Positions 46,101 to 53,884 of a DNA stretch of 64,000 nucleotides are shown here, piece after piece. Each line of letters starts with the position of its first letter. The first letter of the stretch is position 1. The stretch is taken from positions 62,001 through 126,000 of the forward strand of contig JADJMG010000008.1 of NCBI GenBank assembly GCA_016709725.1, read 5' to 3'. The notes below the pieces were generated by a model. It saw only the letters and a list, made by a program, of their open reading frames with translations. It did no database searches and had not been told where the DNA came from. The stretch comes from Bacteroidota bacterium (GTDB lineage Bacteria > Bacteroidota > Bacteroidia > AKYH767-A > OLB10). The position numbers and the translations under genes are program-made.

Positions 46101-46313
46101 TTGTTCGATGGGATAAGTAACTAGTTGCTCTACTTCCTGCCCGGCAAGTGTTGGGCAAAGTGTTATGATTTGAACCTGGTTGTTGGTAATGTCAGGAAGC
46201 GCATCAATCGGCAATTTACTAACACTCCATACGCCCCAAATAATAAGTGCAAAGGTCATCAGACCAATGATAAATTTATTTTTTATACTAAACGCAATTA
46301 TTTTGTCTAACAT
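43134..46313 (-). CDS. CzcA/CusA-type heavy-metal RND efflux pump
   Basis: 1,059 residues. Proton-driven inner-membrane pump that moves divalent or monovalent metal ions to the outer-membrane channel. It has twelve membrane segments in the RND 1+6 plus 1+4 layout: start AFSIKNKFIIGLMTFALIIWG, motif LMSLGAIDFGLIVDGAVIIVE (about 400), and SISAGVGFIALFGVAVLNGIVLVG near residue 940. HME-family features such as LPDITNNQVQI and TPELAPVSTGLGEVYQY are seen. The metal cannot be told from sequence alone. After the last membrane helix an extra hydrophobic segment ends ADAQT directly before the TAA, which looks like a signal sequence for the TolC part. Confidence 0.93.
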   Translation of the reverse strand: MLDKIIAFSIKNKFIIGLMTFALIIWGVWSVSKLPIDALPDITNNQVQIITLCPTLAGQEVEQLVTYPIEQSIANLPDLVELRSISRFGLSVITVVFDDKVNIYFARQLINEKLKEAEEKIPQGIGTPELAPVSTGLGEVYQYIIHPKKGSEEKYTAMDLRTMQDWIVARQLYGTPGIAEVNSFGGQLKQYEVAVNPDRMIAMGITIPEIFTALEKNNENTGGAYIDKKPNAYFIRGVGLIGSFDDIKSIAVKNNPNGIPILIKDVAEVRLGSAVRYGALTYNGEVDAVGGVVMMLKGANSADVVNRVKAKMTTIQKSLPVDVVIEPYLDRTELVGRAISTVEKNLIEGALIVIFVLVLFLGNFRAGLIVASAIPLSMLFALGMMNVFGVSANLMSLGAIDFGLIVDGAVIIVEATLHHLGLRKTIGKLSQQEMDDEVFKSASKIRTSAAFGEIIILIVYIPILTLIGIEGKMFSPMAQTVGFAIFGALILSLTYIPMMCAAFLPKTISYKQTFSDRMMNFFQHIYAPLLEKAIRLKKVIVTATVVVFVISVFIFSRMGGEFIPTLQEGDFAFHCILSQGTSLSQSIETSMQASRIIKGFDEVKMVVGKTGSAEVPTDPMPPEASDMMIILKPQSEWKRDISYDDLADEIYEKLEVIPGVFFEKSQPIQMRFNELMTGIRQDVAVKIFGENMDTLLNYANKVNAIVQNVEGATEPSVERVAGLPQIVIKYNRSQIANYGLNIDDINHIVSTAFAGGSAGVVFENERKFDLVVRLDSTHRNNIDDVSHLYIPTANGTQIPLSQVAEVKLELGPAQISREDGKRRIVVGFNVKGRDVASVVEDIQKQLGEKAKLPEGYYYTYGGTFENLQAASARLMIAVPVALALIFMLLYFTFTSIRQATLIFTAIPMAAIGGVFALLLRDMPFSISAGVGFIALFGVAVLNGIVLVGTFNQLEKDGMTGILQRVIEGTKIRLRPVLMTATVASLGFLPMALSHGAGAEVQKPLATVVIGGLITATFLTLFVLPLLYLLFSAKTKLKPNIVATILVLCVFGFTSADAQT

Positions 46314-46409
46314 TCTATTAATAATTTTAATGAATAAATACAGTTCTTCTTACTGTGTGTATATACAGCAAGTAGGTTCGTTCTGAATTAGCAGAACACT
46401 ATAGATTCA

Positions 46410-46730
46410 TTAACTAATTTTTGGCGGTTGCCAAATAGACAAATAAACTTCTGAAAAAAAAGAAGTATAGTAAATAGGAAAAATCTCTTCTACAACAGGT
46501 TTAAGTCTGTAAATCGTAGAGGGATAAAAAATATTGGTAATAGATTGTCCACAACAGGCACAAATGCAAAAAGGGGAGCAATTTTCATTGCCACTTTCAT
46601 GATCAGAATGCTCGGAGGTGGTGTAAATATCTCTCTTAACATCCTGAAAATCACAGTCCTTTATGTCACTGCAAGGCCTTACAGCCATGGCCAACAAGTA
46701 AAAACTGAATATAAGAGTTAAAACTTTCAC
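46410..46730 (-). CDS. Small Cys-rich secreted protein, DUF6660-like
   Basis: 106 residues from the GTG at 46730. A signal peptide (LTLIFSFYLLAMAVRPC) is followed by conserved CSDIKDC, a His/Asp segment (TSEHSDHESGNENC) and CSPFCICACCGQS, with four cysteines close together. The end is hydrophobic-aromatic (SIWQPPKIS). I recall small proteins of this kind ahead of Bacteroidota copper/zinc efflux operons, annotated as DUF6660. First gene of the metal island here, 97 bases before czcA. Metal binding is plausible from the Cys/His content. Confidence 0.68.
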   Translation of the reverse strand: MKVLTLIFSFYLLAMAVRPCSDIKDCDFQDVKRDIYTTSEHSDHESGNENCSPFCICACCGQSITNIFYPSTIYRLKPVVEEIFPIYYTSFFSEVYLSIWQPPKIS

Positions 46731-46734
46731 GTGT

Positions 46735-46742
46735 CAAATATA
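46735..46742 (-). promoter_or_regulatory. Possible -7 box of the metal-efflux operon
   Basis: TATATTTG on the minus strand fits TAnnTTTG and ends 4 bases before the GTG at 46730, so the transcript would be nearly leaderless. No clear -33 box or repressor site was found, and no regulator gene lies nearby. Confidence 0.35.
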
Positions 46743-47107
46743 TGCGTTTTAAGTTAAAAAGTCTAAAAAAGCTAGAAATAATAGTTATATGCGTAATAAA
46801 TAGGCATTATCAATGATGAATCATAAAGTCAGACCTTTTGTTCGTGGCCGGCTGAAAGTAAATCAATCACCTAATATTTTCATTAAAACCAAGCTAACAT
46901 CGTTCACAAATGAAATAAAGGCCAAAAAATCTTAAAAATAAATTTTGGGAAGATTGAGTCCGGTTGTTACCAATTATAAAAGAAAAGGCCGTTAAACTTA
47001 ATAAATTATCTCCAATACTTTTCCAACGCACCACAAGTTGTAAAGTACAAGAAAGAATAAGTTCATATATTTATTTCCAAATTCTTCCATTGTAAAATTC
47101 GTTCACT
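46743..47107. other. AT-rich intergenic stretch
   Basis: 365 bases between divergent genes. No coding frame, no strong hairpin and no recognisable operator seen. It must hold the promoters of the metal operon (left) and the methyltransferase (right). Confidence 0.5.
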
Positions 47108-47740
47108 ATGAATCCGCACCAAGAAACGCTTAACACTTGGAATAAAGTTGCACAACTTTATCAGGAAAAGTTTATGGACTTGGAGATGTATAATGAAAGC
47201 TATTCTCTCTTTTGTGATTCTATTGAAAAGTCGAATGCTTCTATCTTGGAGATTGGATGTGGTCCAGGGAATATCACAAAGCATCTATTGTCTTTACGAA
47301 AAGAATATTCAATTTATGGAATTGATTTTTCTTCTAACATGATTGAGTTGGCTCAGAAAAATATTCCGTCAGCAAGCTTTGAAGTGATGGATGCTCGGGA
47401 TATATTAAAATTAAATACAACTTTTGATGGTATTATTGTCGGGTTTTGTTTGCCTTATTTGTCGGGAGAAGAAAGTCTTCAACTGATTGCAGATGCATCA
47501 ACGCTTTTAAATAAAAACGGAATTCTGTATTTAAGTTTTGTAGAAGGGGATCCAAATCAATCAGGATTTAAAACGAGTAGCACGGGTGATCGTACGTTTT
47601 TTTATTTTCATGAATTGTCTTTGCTAACAAAAAAAATGATGGATGCTGGATTTCTAACTCCGCAAGTATTACATGTTAATTATGGAGAACCTAATTCAAA
47701 ACAAGAAATTCACACTATACTTATTGCAAAGAAATTTTAG
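47108..47740 (+). CDS. Class I SAM-dependent methyltransferase
   Basis: 210 residues, cytoplasmic. Motif I SILEIGCGPGNITKHL (46-60) binds S-adenosylmethionine; the acidic end of strand 2 is YGIDFSSNMIELAQKN, motif II region is MDARDIL, and LNKNGILYLSFVEGDPNQ is the post-motif strand. The architecture is that of small-molecule methyltransferases of the Methyltransf_25/11 group. Substrate not predictable. It stands alone and is not obviously linked to the metal island. Confidence 0.9.
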   Translation: MNPHQETLNTWNKVAQLYQEKFMDLEMYNESYSLFCDSIEKSNASILEIGCGPGNITKHLLSLRKEYSIYGIDFSSNMIELAQKNIPSASFEVMDARDILKLNTTFDGIIVGFCLPYLSGEESLQLIADASTLLNKNGILYLSFVEGDPNQSGFKTSSTGDRTFFYFHELSLLTKKMMDAGFLTPQVLHVNYGEPNSKQEIHTILIAKKF

Positions 47741-48235
47741 TTGGAAATGATCTTCTTTATCATACAAACTTTTTTTAACCTGCCTGCAGCAGGCAGGCAC
47801 TAGAGGCACAAGAGGTCACAAAAGTGCATTAGAGAAATTTTATTTTTTTAAGCCTCTCGCCTTTAAAATAATATTTGAAAAATAATCTTGATTAACCAAT
47901 TAACAATTACATGTTCATTTCTTTGAACAAATCAATTTGGAAATTCTAAAACTTAGTCTACATTTGTTTTCGAATTAAGCATTTTGTGAAGAGAGAATTT
48001 TTATAGAGAGCGAATAGCGACATCGGCAGGGACAACTAAACCCTTATGTAAAAACTGCCAACGATGCTCAAAAAAATGAATACGGTATTAGCAAGAAGGA
48101 ATTAGGTGCATTGCACCTATTCCATCTTTATGGTTTTATAATCTGTCATGACAGCATTATGAATCGGCTCCGACGTGCCTAAACGTTTCAAAAAATATTT
48201 TTCTATAAAAAACTTTAACAAAATAAAAAACAATC
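47741..48235. other. Intergenic stretch with a CCTGCCTGC palindrome
   Basis: About 495 bases without coding character. At 47779-47797 lies CCTGCCTGC-A-GCAGGCAGG, a perfect 9-bp palindrome preceded by T7; on the minus strand that resembles a terminator, though no minus-strand gene ends here. Similar palindromes are scattered in Bacteroidota genomes. The right end is AT-rich and should hold the promoter of the 48236 gene. Confidence 0.5.
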
Positions 48236-48685
48236 ATGAAAACACTTATATCCATCAACTTCAAAAAAATAATTTTCATTCTTGGAATCTTTGCCTTCCT
48301 CTCTCTTGAATCATACGCTCAAAATGCAGAAAGAATTCGATTTGTCTTTGGTACACGTTCAAAGCCTGCAGCCATGGGGGATGGATGTGATGGTGAAAAA
48401 GGATTATGCATTCGATTTTTTAGCAGTTCAAAAACTGTTGGAACTGGAGAAGGAATTGCAGAAGTGCAAACTGTCCGCGGACAACTACAACTGAATATCA
48501 TAAGTGATACATCGCCAGCTGAAGAAAACGAAAACATCTTTTATGTATACGAAGACAAAACCTTACCTCAAGAAATTGCCGAACAATTAGGTTTTAGTAA
48601 AGTCATAATTCGCAAAGGTGAATACCGTCTCGACAAATCGAGAAATCGATTGGGAACAGTCATGCTCAATGCCATCTTCCAATAA
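48236..48685 (+). CDS. Small secreted C-x6-C protein, member 1 of a tandem family
   Basis: 149 residues. A signal peptide (IIFILGIFAFLSLESYAQ) is followed by about 120 mature residues. A C-x6-C motif (CDGEKGLC, Cys51 and Cys58) is shared with the genes at 49436 and 49947. Later sections also align: LPQEIAEQLGFSKVIIRKGEYRL here against LPEEVSRKLGFRSEIRLKTGY in member 3. Mature protein is small and beta-rich. I do not know a described family; function unknown. Followed by its own terminator. Confidence 0.7.
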   Translation: MKTLISINFKKIIFILGIFAFLSLESYAQNAERIRFVFGTRSKPAAMGDGCDGEKGLCIRFFSSSKTVGTGEGIAEVQTVRGQLQLNIISDTSPAEENENIFYVYEDKTLPQEIAEQLGFSKVIIRKGEYRLDKSRNRLGTVMLNAIFQ

Positions 48686-48701
48686 CAATAACTACAACCC
48701 T

Positions 48702-48736
48702 GAGCCGGTAAGCATTGAACCACTTACCGGCTTCTT
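48702..48736 (+). terminator. Hairpin terminator after tandem-family member 1
   Basis: A 9-bp stem GCCGGTAAG/CTTACCGGC with a 10-base loop, followed by TTCTT. It lies 18 bases beyond the stop. The T-run is short, so strength is uncertain. Confidence 0.65.
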
Positions 48737-48756
48737 AAAAAAGATCTAAAAATTCT

Positions 48757-49365
48757 ATGCGTAACAAAATCAACAAATTATTTCTCGTATCGCTCCTTGG
48801 AATGATAACACTCACAAGTAGCAGCTGTGAATTCTATATGAAAACATGGTTAGGGATCAAGAACCCAAAAATAATGGATGAGAAACTTCATACCCAGTAT
48901 TTAAAAAAGTTGAAAGCTCCCGCTGACCAAGCCTACTTAATTGATACGAATTACATCCATTTCTTGGAAGTGAATGACACATTGCATTTCCGTGAACAAA
49001 AGAAAAATCACTACCAACCCATTCAAGCCATTTATTATGGCCACAATCAATTTCAAGAGGCCTGGTTTATTAATTGTTACGCACCCGGATTCCCGCATTT
49101 GAATTGGAATATTGAAAACAAGTTTGCAGAATTCCCTCCACAAACCGCAGCACCGCTGGATTCGCTGGTAAGCTTTGATCGTTTGATTACTCATGCACAA
49201 TCCTTCAAGAATCCTATTAAGCATACGGTTGGAAAAAACGAACCTTACACGGTAGTATTCATTTGGAATCGATTCATGAAAAAAGAAAGCAAACGACTAC
49301 ACAAAATTTTACTCAAAATTAAAAATGTGTCAAGAGCCATACCGAATTATTTATATCAACAATGA
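48757..49365 (+). CDS. Lipoprotein of unknown function
   Basis: 202 residues with lipobox TSSSC (Cys24). The middle is rich in aromatics (HYQPIQAIYYGHNQFQEAWFINCYAPGFPHLNWN). Near the end YTVVFIWNRFMKKESKRLHKIL looks like a strand-helix pair of a thioredoxin-like fold, but no CxxC is present. It is inserted between members 1 and 2 of the C-x6-C family, so it may belong to the same functional unit. No family recognised. Confidence 0.62.
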   Translation: MRNKINKLFLVSLLGMITLTSSSCEFYMKTWLGIKNPKIMDEKLHTQYLKKLKAPADQAYLIDTNYIHFLEVNDTLHFREQKKNHYQPIQAIYYGHNQFQEAWFINCYAPGFPHLNWNIENKFAEFPPQTAAPLDSLVSFDRLITHAQSFKNPIKHTVGKNEPYTVVFIWNRFMKKESKRLHKILLKIKNVSRAIPNYLYQQ

Positions 49366-49435
49366 TAACATCTACGCTCAATCTGAAAAAATCAACTAAC
49401 ACTAACAATTCATCAAAAACTCAAAAAAAGAAATT

Positions 49436-49844
49436 ATGAAAAAAAACATTTTACTACAACTCCTTTTTCTGCTTAGCTTTTCTCTTACATGTGTTGCACA
49501 AGCAGATCGACCGAAGCCCACATTCAAAGTTAAGATTGCCTCTCCACGAAAAGATTGTGATGGCGGTTTGAATTTCTGTGCCACAGTGCTTTAACTGGGC
49601 AAGTTAATGCTGGAATCACCACTAAAGAAAATCAAATTCAATTTCATCTAGAGAGAAGCACGATGCATGAGACTTTAGAAAATGAACTGCTTCATCTACA
49701 TCAATTCCACATCGAAGAAGAAACTCAACTTCCAATGGACATTACAAATAAAATTGGAATGATGAGAGAAGTAACCATAATTCGGGTCGTTATCCCATCC
49801 AAATTTCTAATGATTACATTTCCATTACTTGTGCCATTGAATAA
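49436..49844 (+). pseudogene. Small secreted C-x6-C protein, member 2 (two frame breaks)
   Basis: From the ATG at 49436 the reading is MKKNILLQLLFLLSFSLTCVAQ (signal peptide), then KDCDGGLNFC with the family's C-x6-C. A frame change of one base near 49585 (before GALTGQVNAG-like ALTGQVNAGITTKEN) and another at the GGG of 49794-49796 are needed. The second repair yields RYPIQISNDYISITCAIE and a stop at 49842-49844, matching the end of member 3 (YCPIIISDDFITMICLME). Repaired length is 136 residues. The first break is not in a homopolymer, so this copy may be truly inactive. Confidence 0.7.
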
Positions 49845-49853
49845 ATTGCATGG

Positions 49854-49873
49854 AGGCCCCGTAAGGCCTTTTT
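49854..49873 (+). terminator. Terminator after tandem-family member 2
   Basis: AGGCC-CCGTAA-GGCCT followed by five T. The 19-base core is identical to the terminator after member 3 (50385-50404). Confidence 0.8.
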
Positions 49874-49946
49874 GTAAAATCAATTGAGTAACAATTAAAA
49901 ATCCTTTTTAGAAATTATTTACCAAACCATTCTTAAAAATGAATTC

Positions 49947-50369
49947 ATGAAAAAAAACATCCTATTACTCCTATTGATTCTCGTTGGAATCACAAAAACA
50001 AGTTCTGCTCAAGTAGAAAAATTAAAATTCACCTGGACTTTCCATTTTGATATTGCATCCTATTCCAAAGATTGCAAAAGTGGATTTGGACTTTGCTTTA
50101 TTCCACCCAAATTCACCTTTCGTACCGTTGAAGCTGGGGCAACTTTGGAAGAGCAAAGAATACAAATTCACATCAACAGAAATTCTTTGCAAGAAAATCT
50201 AGAAAGAGAATTGCTACGACTCACACAATTTCCGATTGCAGAAGGAACCATCTTGCCTGAAGAAGTAAGTAGAAAACTAGGATTTAGAAGTGAAATACGG
50301 CTTAAGACGGGTTATTGTCCAATAATAATTTCCGATGATTTTATTACGATGATTTGTTTAATGGAGTAA
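49947..50369 (+). CDS. Small secreted C-x6-C protein, member 3
   Basis: 140 residues, intact. A signal peptide (NILLLLLILVGITKTSSAQ) precedes KFTWTFHFDIASYSKDCKSGFGLC with Cys43 and Cys50 in the C-x6-C motif. Helix-like NRNSLQENLERELLRLTQFPIAEG and LPEEVSRKLGFRSEIRLKTGYCPIII follow, shared with members 1 and 2. Second cysteine pair near the end (YCPI, MICL) is not in member 1. Function unknown. Confidence 0.7.
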   Translation: MKKNILLLLLILVGITKTSSAQVEKLKFTWTFHFDIASYSKDCKSGFGLCFIPPKFTFRTVEAGATLEEQRIQIHINRNSLQENLERELLRLTQFPIAEGTILPEEVSRKLGFRSEIRLKTGYCPIIISDDFITMICLME

Positions 50370-50384
50370 ACAGTACCCTTTTCA

Positions 50385-50404
50385 AAGGCCCCGTAAGGCC
50401 TTTT
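50385..50404 (+). terminator. Terminator after tandem-family member 3
   Basis: AAGGCC-CCGTAA-GGCCTT with four T in total, 16 bases after the stop. Core identical to the one after member 2, which shows that the repeat unit of this tandem array includes the terminator. Confidence 0.8.
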
Positions 50405-50463
50405 ATTGAATGCCAACTCGTTATACGACTTGAAAATTCAGATAGAATCTAAGAAATTCTACT

Positions 50464-50471
50464 TAACTTTG
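50464..50471 (+). promoter_or_regulatory. Possible -7 promoter box of the broken T9SS cargo gene
   Basis: TAACTTTG fits TAnnTTTG and ends 10 bases before the ATG at 50482. It supports that ATG as the real start over earlier in-frame codons. Confidence 0.4.
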
Positions 50472-51956
50472 AATACCATCTATGAAAACACTCCTCACTA
50501 TTTTTGTTGTATTTTTTTAAGTTGCTGGAATTTGCAACTTAAAGCGCAAGGTTTCAAAACTGAAATTTTAGGAAATGTTGGGCGTTCTAATTGCATATTA
50601 ATAGATGCGGACACGGCATGGCTTGCCATAGAAAGTGGGATACTCAAAGTAAATATGGTAAACCATAATGTAAAATGGTATAACTCTACAAATTCAAATA
50701 CTAAATTCAGATCCAATAATTTTATTAAAATCTTAAAAGATAAAAAGGGACATCTTTGGTTTATTAACGCTCAAGGTCAAGTATTGAAATATAAAGATCA
50801 AAATTTCATTTCTAAAAATAAAGGTTCTTTAAGATTCAATGTTACAAATATAAACGACGTCTTTTTTTGAGATGGATCAAAATGGAAAAATTTATTTTTT
50901 AAACACAATGAAAAGCATGCATTTGTTCCCGACTCATTAAAAATTTTAGTATGGGATACCAACAACATATCTAAATATAATTCGCCTGAAATGTTTTATA
51001 AAGCAAGTTATACAGCTGACAGTTCAGGAATATTTATCTTATCTGATAGTTCAATGTTCGTAGAATTAAGCATTTTGAGAATGGAATATTTGATACATCA
51101 TTTCCCGTAATTCGGAAATCCACAATTTCCTTACTTAGAGATGAAAGTGACTTGTTTTTAGTTGACACTATTTTTCATTACTTCAACACACTGACTTATT
51201 CGAGGTTCAACTGTATATAATATACGCTCTTTTTCGTTATAGTAAAAGTGGCGCATTAATAGATTCAATAACGATTCCTGCCCAATTGCTATTCTAACGT
51301 CCAACGTTTAATCCAAAACCAATGAAATTTATTTCTTTTCTGCCAACAACAATCATTACTATATTAACTCTTCGGGAAATTTATTACCAACTCCCCAATC
51401 TATAGTACATTAACAGATGTAAATACAGCTCATTTTGATACTTTGGGTAATCTTTTTGTACTTCAAGGGAATAAAAAGCCATATTTATCGAAAATCGATA
51501 CAAATGGTATTGAAAGTCGATTTAATTTACCCTATCCAATAAATCACACGGTTGGGTTTGGTCCAAATGTGCAAGCTATTTACGACTCAAGCTTATTAGT
51601 ATCTTATCCCAACGGTTCTGGAGCTTTGATTTTTGATGGAATTTCTGCTACAGATTTGCCTCCCGTACCAAAAAATTTTATTGTAGATTCTACAAATACC
51701 ATCTATTTCTTAAGAAATGATTCGATTATAAAATATAAAAATGGAACTATCCTTTTAAAAACTAAGCTCCTTATAATAGTGTTAACCAAATACAATTTCT
51801 TTATGAAGGAGGGACTCATTATATTTTTTCTATGCAAATAAAATTTACGCCCATAATATTCATAATGGCATCATTTCACTCATTGGTAATCTAGGCAATG
51901 GGTATCTAACTTTAAGTAAGAAACGAGAATTATTTTTTAGAGTATCTTCTTCTAAA

Positions 51957-53192
51957 TTGTACTGGACTAGAGATAGCAACTATGTATGGTATGCATTGGA
52001 CTCTACTATTACTGGCATTCTATACAATGAATTAAAAGCAATCCAAATCCAACTTCATTTAAATGACGGAAGTACATGGTTTCACAGTGGTGACCATATT
52101 ATGAAAAGGGAACAAAATGGAGTTTGGTTGATTTATAACTATTCATTTGAAAATATTTCTCCAATTACCCCCTATTTATATGGTGGATTTTATGACGATT
52201 TCCGAAAGTGCTATTGGTTAATTTCAAATGGGTTTATTTTAAAAGTTGATTCAATTGGAATTGCCAAATATAATTGGGAAAATTCGGATTTATTTTTTGA
52301 CAACCTTGCAGGCAGGTTTAAAATATCAAATGATAATAAAATTTGGTTTGTAGGATATTATGGAGGTTATACAAAAATTACTTTTGACTCGATTAACTCT
52401 AAAACCAATTATCAAAAACTTCAAGTTTCAGGAAATGTATACCATGATATTAATGCCAATGCAACAATTGACAGTTTAGATACTGCATTACCCTATATTA
52501 AACTAAAGAATGAAAAAGGATACCTATCATATTCTAATCTATTAGGTAAATATCATTTTTTAGAACCCCAAGGTCCACATGTAATTCAACCTGTTCTTAA
52601 TTCATTTCTTGCGCTTTCGTGCGATTCATCTTCATATACATTTAACATAAATACCATCCCAATTGACTCGCTTGATTTTGCTTTAAAATCGATTGCAGAT
52701 ACTCTATTGTATGCTTCTTCCTTTTCTTCAAGTCAAGCAAGATGTTCTGCTACGAGTTCTGCTCATATTGTCGTAAGAAATAATGGCAATGCGAAAATCA
52801 GTGTATTATTTTCATTCACCCCTGACATTCAAAGTGGCATTTTAAGTTTTAGTCATTCTCCAGATTCCACTAATGGCAATACATTGTTTTGGAAGATAGA
52901 CTCATTAAAATTACTAGAATCCAAAAGCATTAATATTTCTTATACAGTTCCATCTGTCTTATTCAATGAAATAAAATCAGTCGTTTCTTTTTCTGTTTAT
53001 GATTCAGTAAATATTGTTCATTACAAAACAGACACCTTAACGCAAACTATCATCTGCTCTTTTGATCCAAATGAAAACAAGTATCTCCAATTGGAATGGG
53101 TTCTGCTCATTACACACTTTTTTCAGATACACTCATTTACACATTACTCTTTCAAAATACCGGAAATGACACCGCTTTTTCAGTATTGCTAA
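51957..53192 (+). CDS. Middle part of the broken T9SS cargo protein
   Basis: 411 codons. First part: propeller-like repeats (LHLNDGSTWFHSGDHIMKREQNGVWLIYNYS, DNKIWFVGYYGGYTKITF). From about residue 160: a beta-sandwich with KLQVSGNVYHDINANATIDSLDTALPYIKLKN, the prealbumin-like/SdrD-like start found in many Bacteroidota surface proteins. The DUF7619-like domain begins near the end (CSFDPNEN), where the frame breaks at 53079-53081; one more A restores KVSPIGMGSAHYTLF and joins the next piece. Confidence 0.62.
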   Translation: MYWTRDSNYVWYALDSTITGILYNELKAIQIQLHLNDGSTWFHSGDHIMKREQNGVWLIYNYSFENISPITPYLYGGFYDDFRKCYWLISNGFILKVDSIGIAKYNWENSDLFFDNLAGRFKISNDNKIWFVGYYGGYTKITFDSINSKTNYQKLQVSGNVYHDINANATIDSLDTALPYIKLKNEKGYLSYSNLLGKYHFLEPQGPHVIQPVLNSFLALSCDSSSYTFNINTIPIDSLDFALKSIADTLLYASSFSSSQARCSATSSAHIVVRNNGNAKISVLFSFTPDIQSGILSFSHSPDSTNGNTLFWKIDSLKLLESKSINISYTVPSVLFNEIKSVVSFSVYDSVNIVHYKTDTLTQTIICSFDPNENKYLQLEWVLLITHFFQIHSFTHYSFKIPEMTPLFQYC

Positions 53193-53761
53193 TTGATACC
53201 CTTTCCCCCCATTTAGATATTGAAAGTTTCAACTTACTTTCCATGAGTCATAATGGAGAGGTAAGCATTGATGAAAATAGAGTTTTACGTGCAAAGTTTA
53301 ATGAAATAAACTTACTTTGGGAAAGCGTTAATTCTTTGGCAAGTCAAGGTTACATGCAATTTTCAATTTTACCAAAACAAAGTCTGCCTGAATTTACATT
53401 GGTTAAAAACAGTGCACTTATTGTATTTGATAGCAATCCATACATCTTAACCAATGAAGTATTCAACACCTTCGTTACAACATATCCAACTACAGCATTA
53501 AATCAGCTTCAGAAAGACGCTAGTAAAATATCGATATATCCCAATCCATCTAAAAATTATTTCAGCATCTCATTTGATCAAACCGTGAATTTAGAATACG
53601 AGGTAACATTGATTGACATCTCTGGAAAAATTTTACAAAGCTGGAAATCGAACGAACAAAACCCCACTTTCTCCTTAGAGGCAATAAATGCAGGTTTTTA
53701 CTTGATTCAAGTAACCAATAAATTTGACTTTAAAGCCATTGCCAAGTTTATCAAACAATAA
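53096..53761 (+). CDS. C-terminal part of the broken cargo protein with T9SS type A sorting domain
   Basis: 221 codons. The DUF7619/DUF11-like domain continues (DTLIYTLLFQNTGNDTAFSVLLIDTLSPHLD, YMQFSILPKQSLPE, NSALIVFDSNPYILTNEVFNT). Residues about 145-221 are a complete sorting domain: ISIYPNPSKNYFSISFD, VTLIDISGKILQSWKS, AGFYLIQVTNKF and AKFIKQ. No signal peptide of its own, which confirms that it is the end of a longer gene. Confidence 0.68.
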   Translation: MGSAHYTLFSDTLIYTLLFQNTGNDTAFSVLLIDTLSPHLDIESFNLLSMSHNGEVSIDENRVLRAKFNEINLLWESVNSLASQGYMQFSILPKQSLPEFTLVKNSALIVFDSNPYILTNEVFNTFVTTYPTTALNQLQKDASKISIYPNPSKNYFSISFDQTVNLEYEVTLIDISGKILQSWKSNEQNPTFSLEAINAGFYLIQVTNKFDFKAIAKFIKQ

Positions 53762-53884
53762 ACTTATAGCTTAAACTGGTGACCTTTTAGGCATTAAAAT
53801 CCATATTTCGTTTAAATTATTTATTTCAGCTATAGTACCATGGTATTTGCTATTTTTGCACCCTATTCGAATTAATAAATTATT

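Larger units (their letters stand above)
50482..53761 (+). pseudogene. Broken gene for a large propeller-type T9SS cargo protein
   Basis: About 1,090 codons in at least six pieces. The start at 50482 gives MKTLLTIFVVF; a shift in a T7 tract (50512-50518) leads into LSCWNLQLKAQGFKTEILGN. Propeller-like repeats follow (DTAWLAIESGILKVNMVNHNVKWYNS, DKKGHLWFINAQGQVLKY), as in sensor propellers. Frame changes or stops lie near 50868, 50930, 51090, 51220-51440 and 51842-51957. The longest open pieces are 51957-53192 and 53096-53761 (separate entries). The lesion density is far above that of other broken genes here, so I regard it as a pseudogene, though some breaks may be sequence errors. Confidence 0.72.

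Noticed and set aside
4104..46386. Many opposite-strand frames of 60-140 codons inside sprA, maeB, czcA and czcB
   Set aside because: All lie fully within genes with strong family evidence and show no domain, signal or start context of their own.
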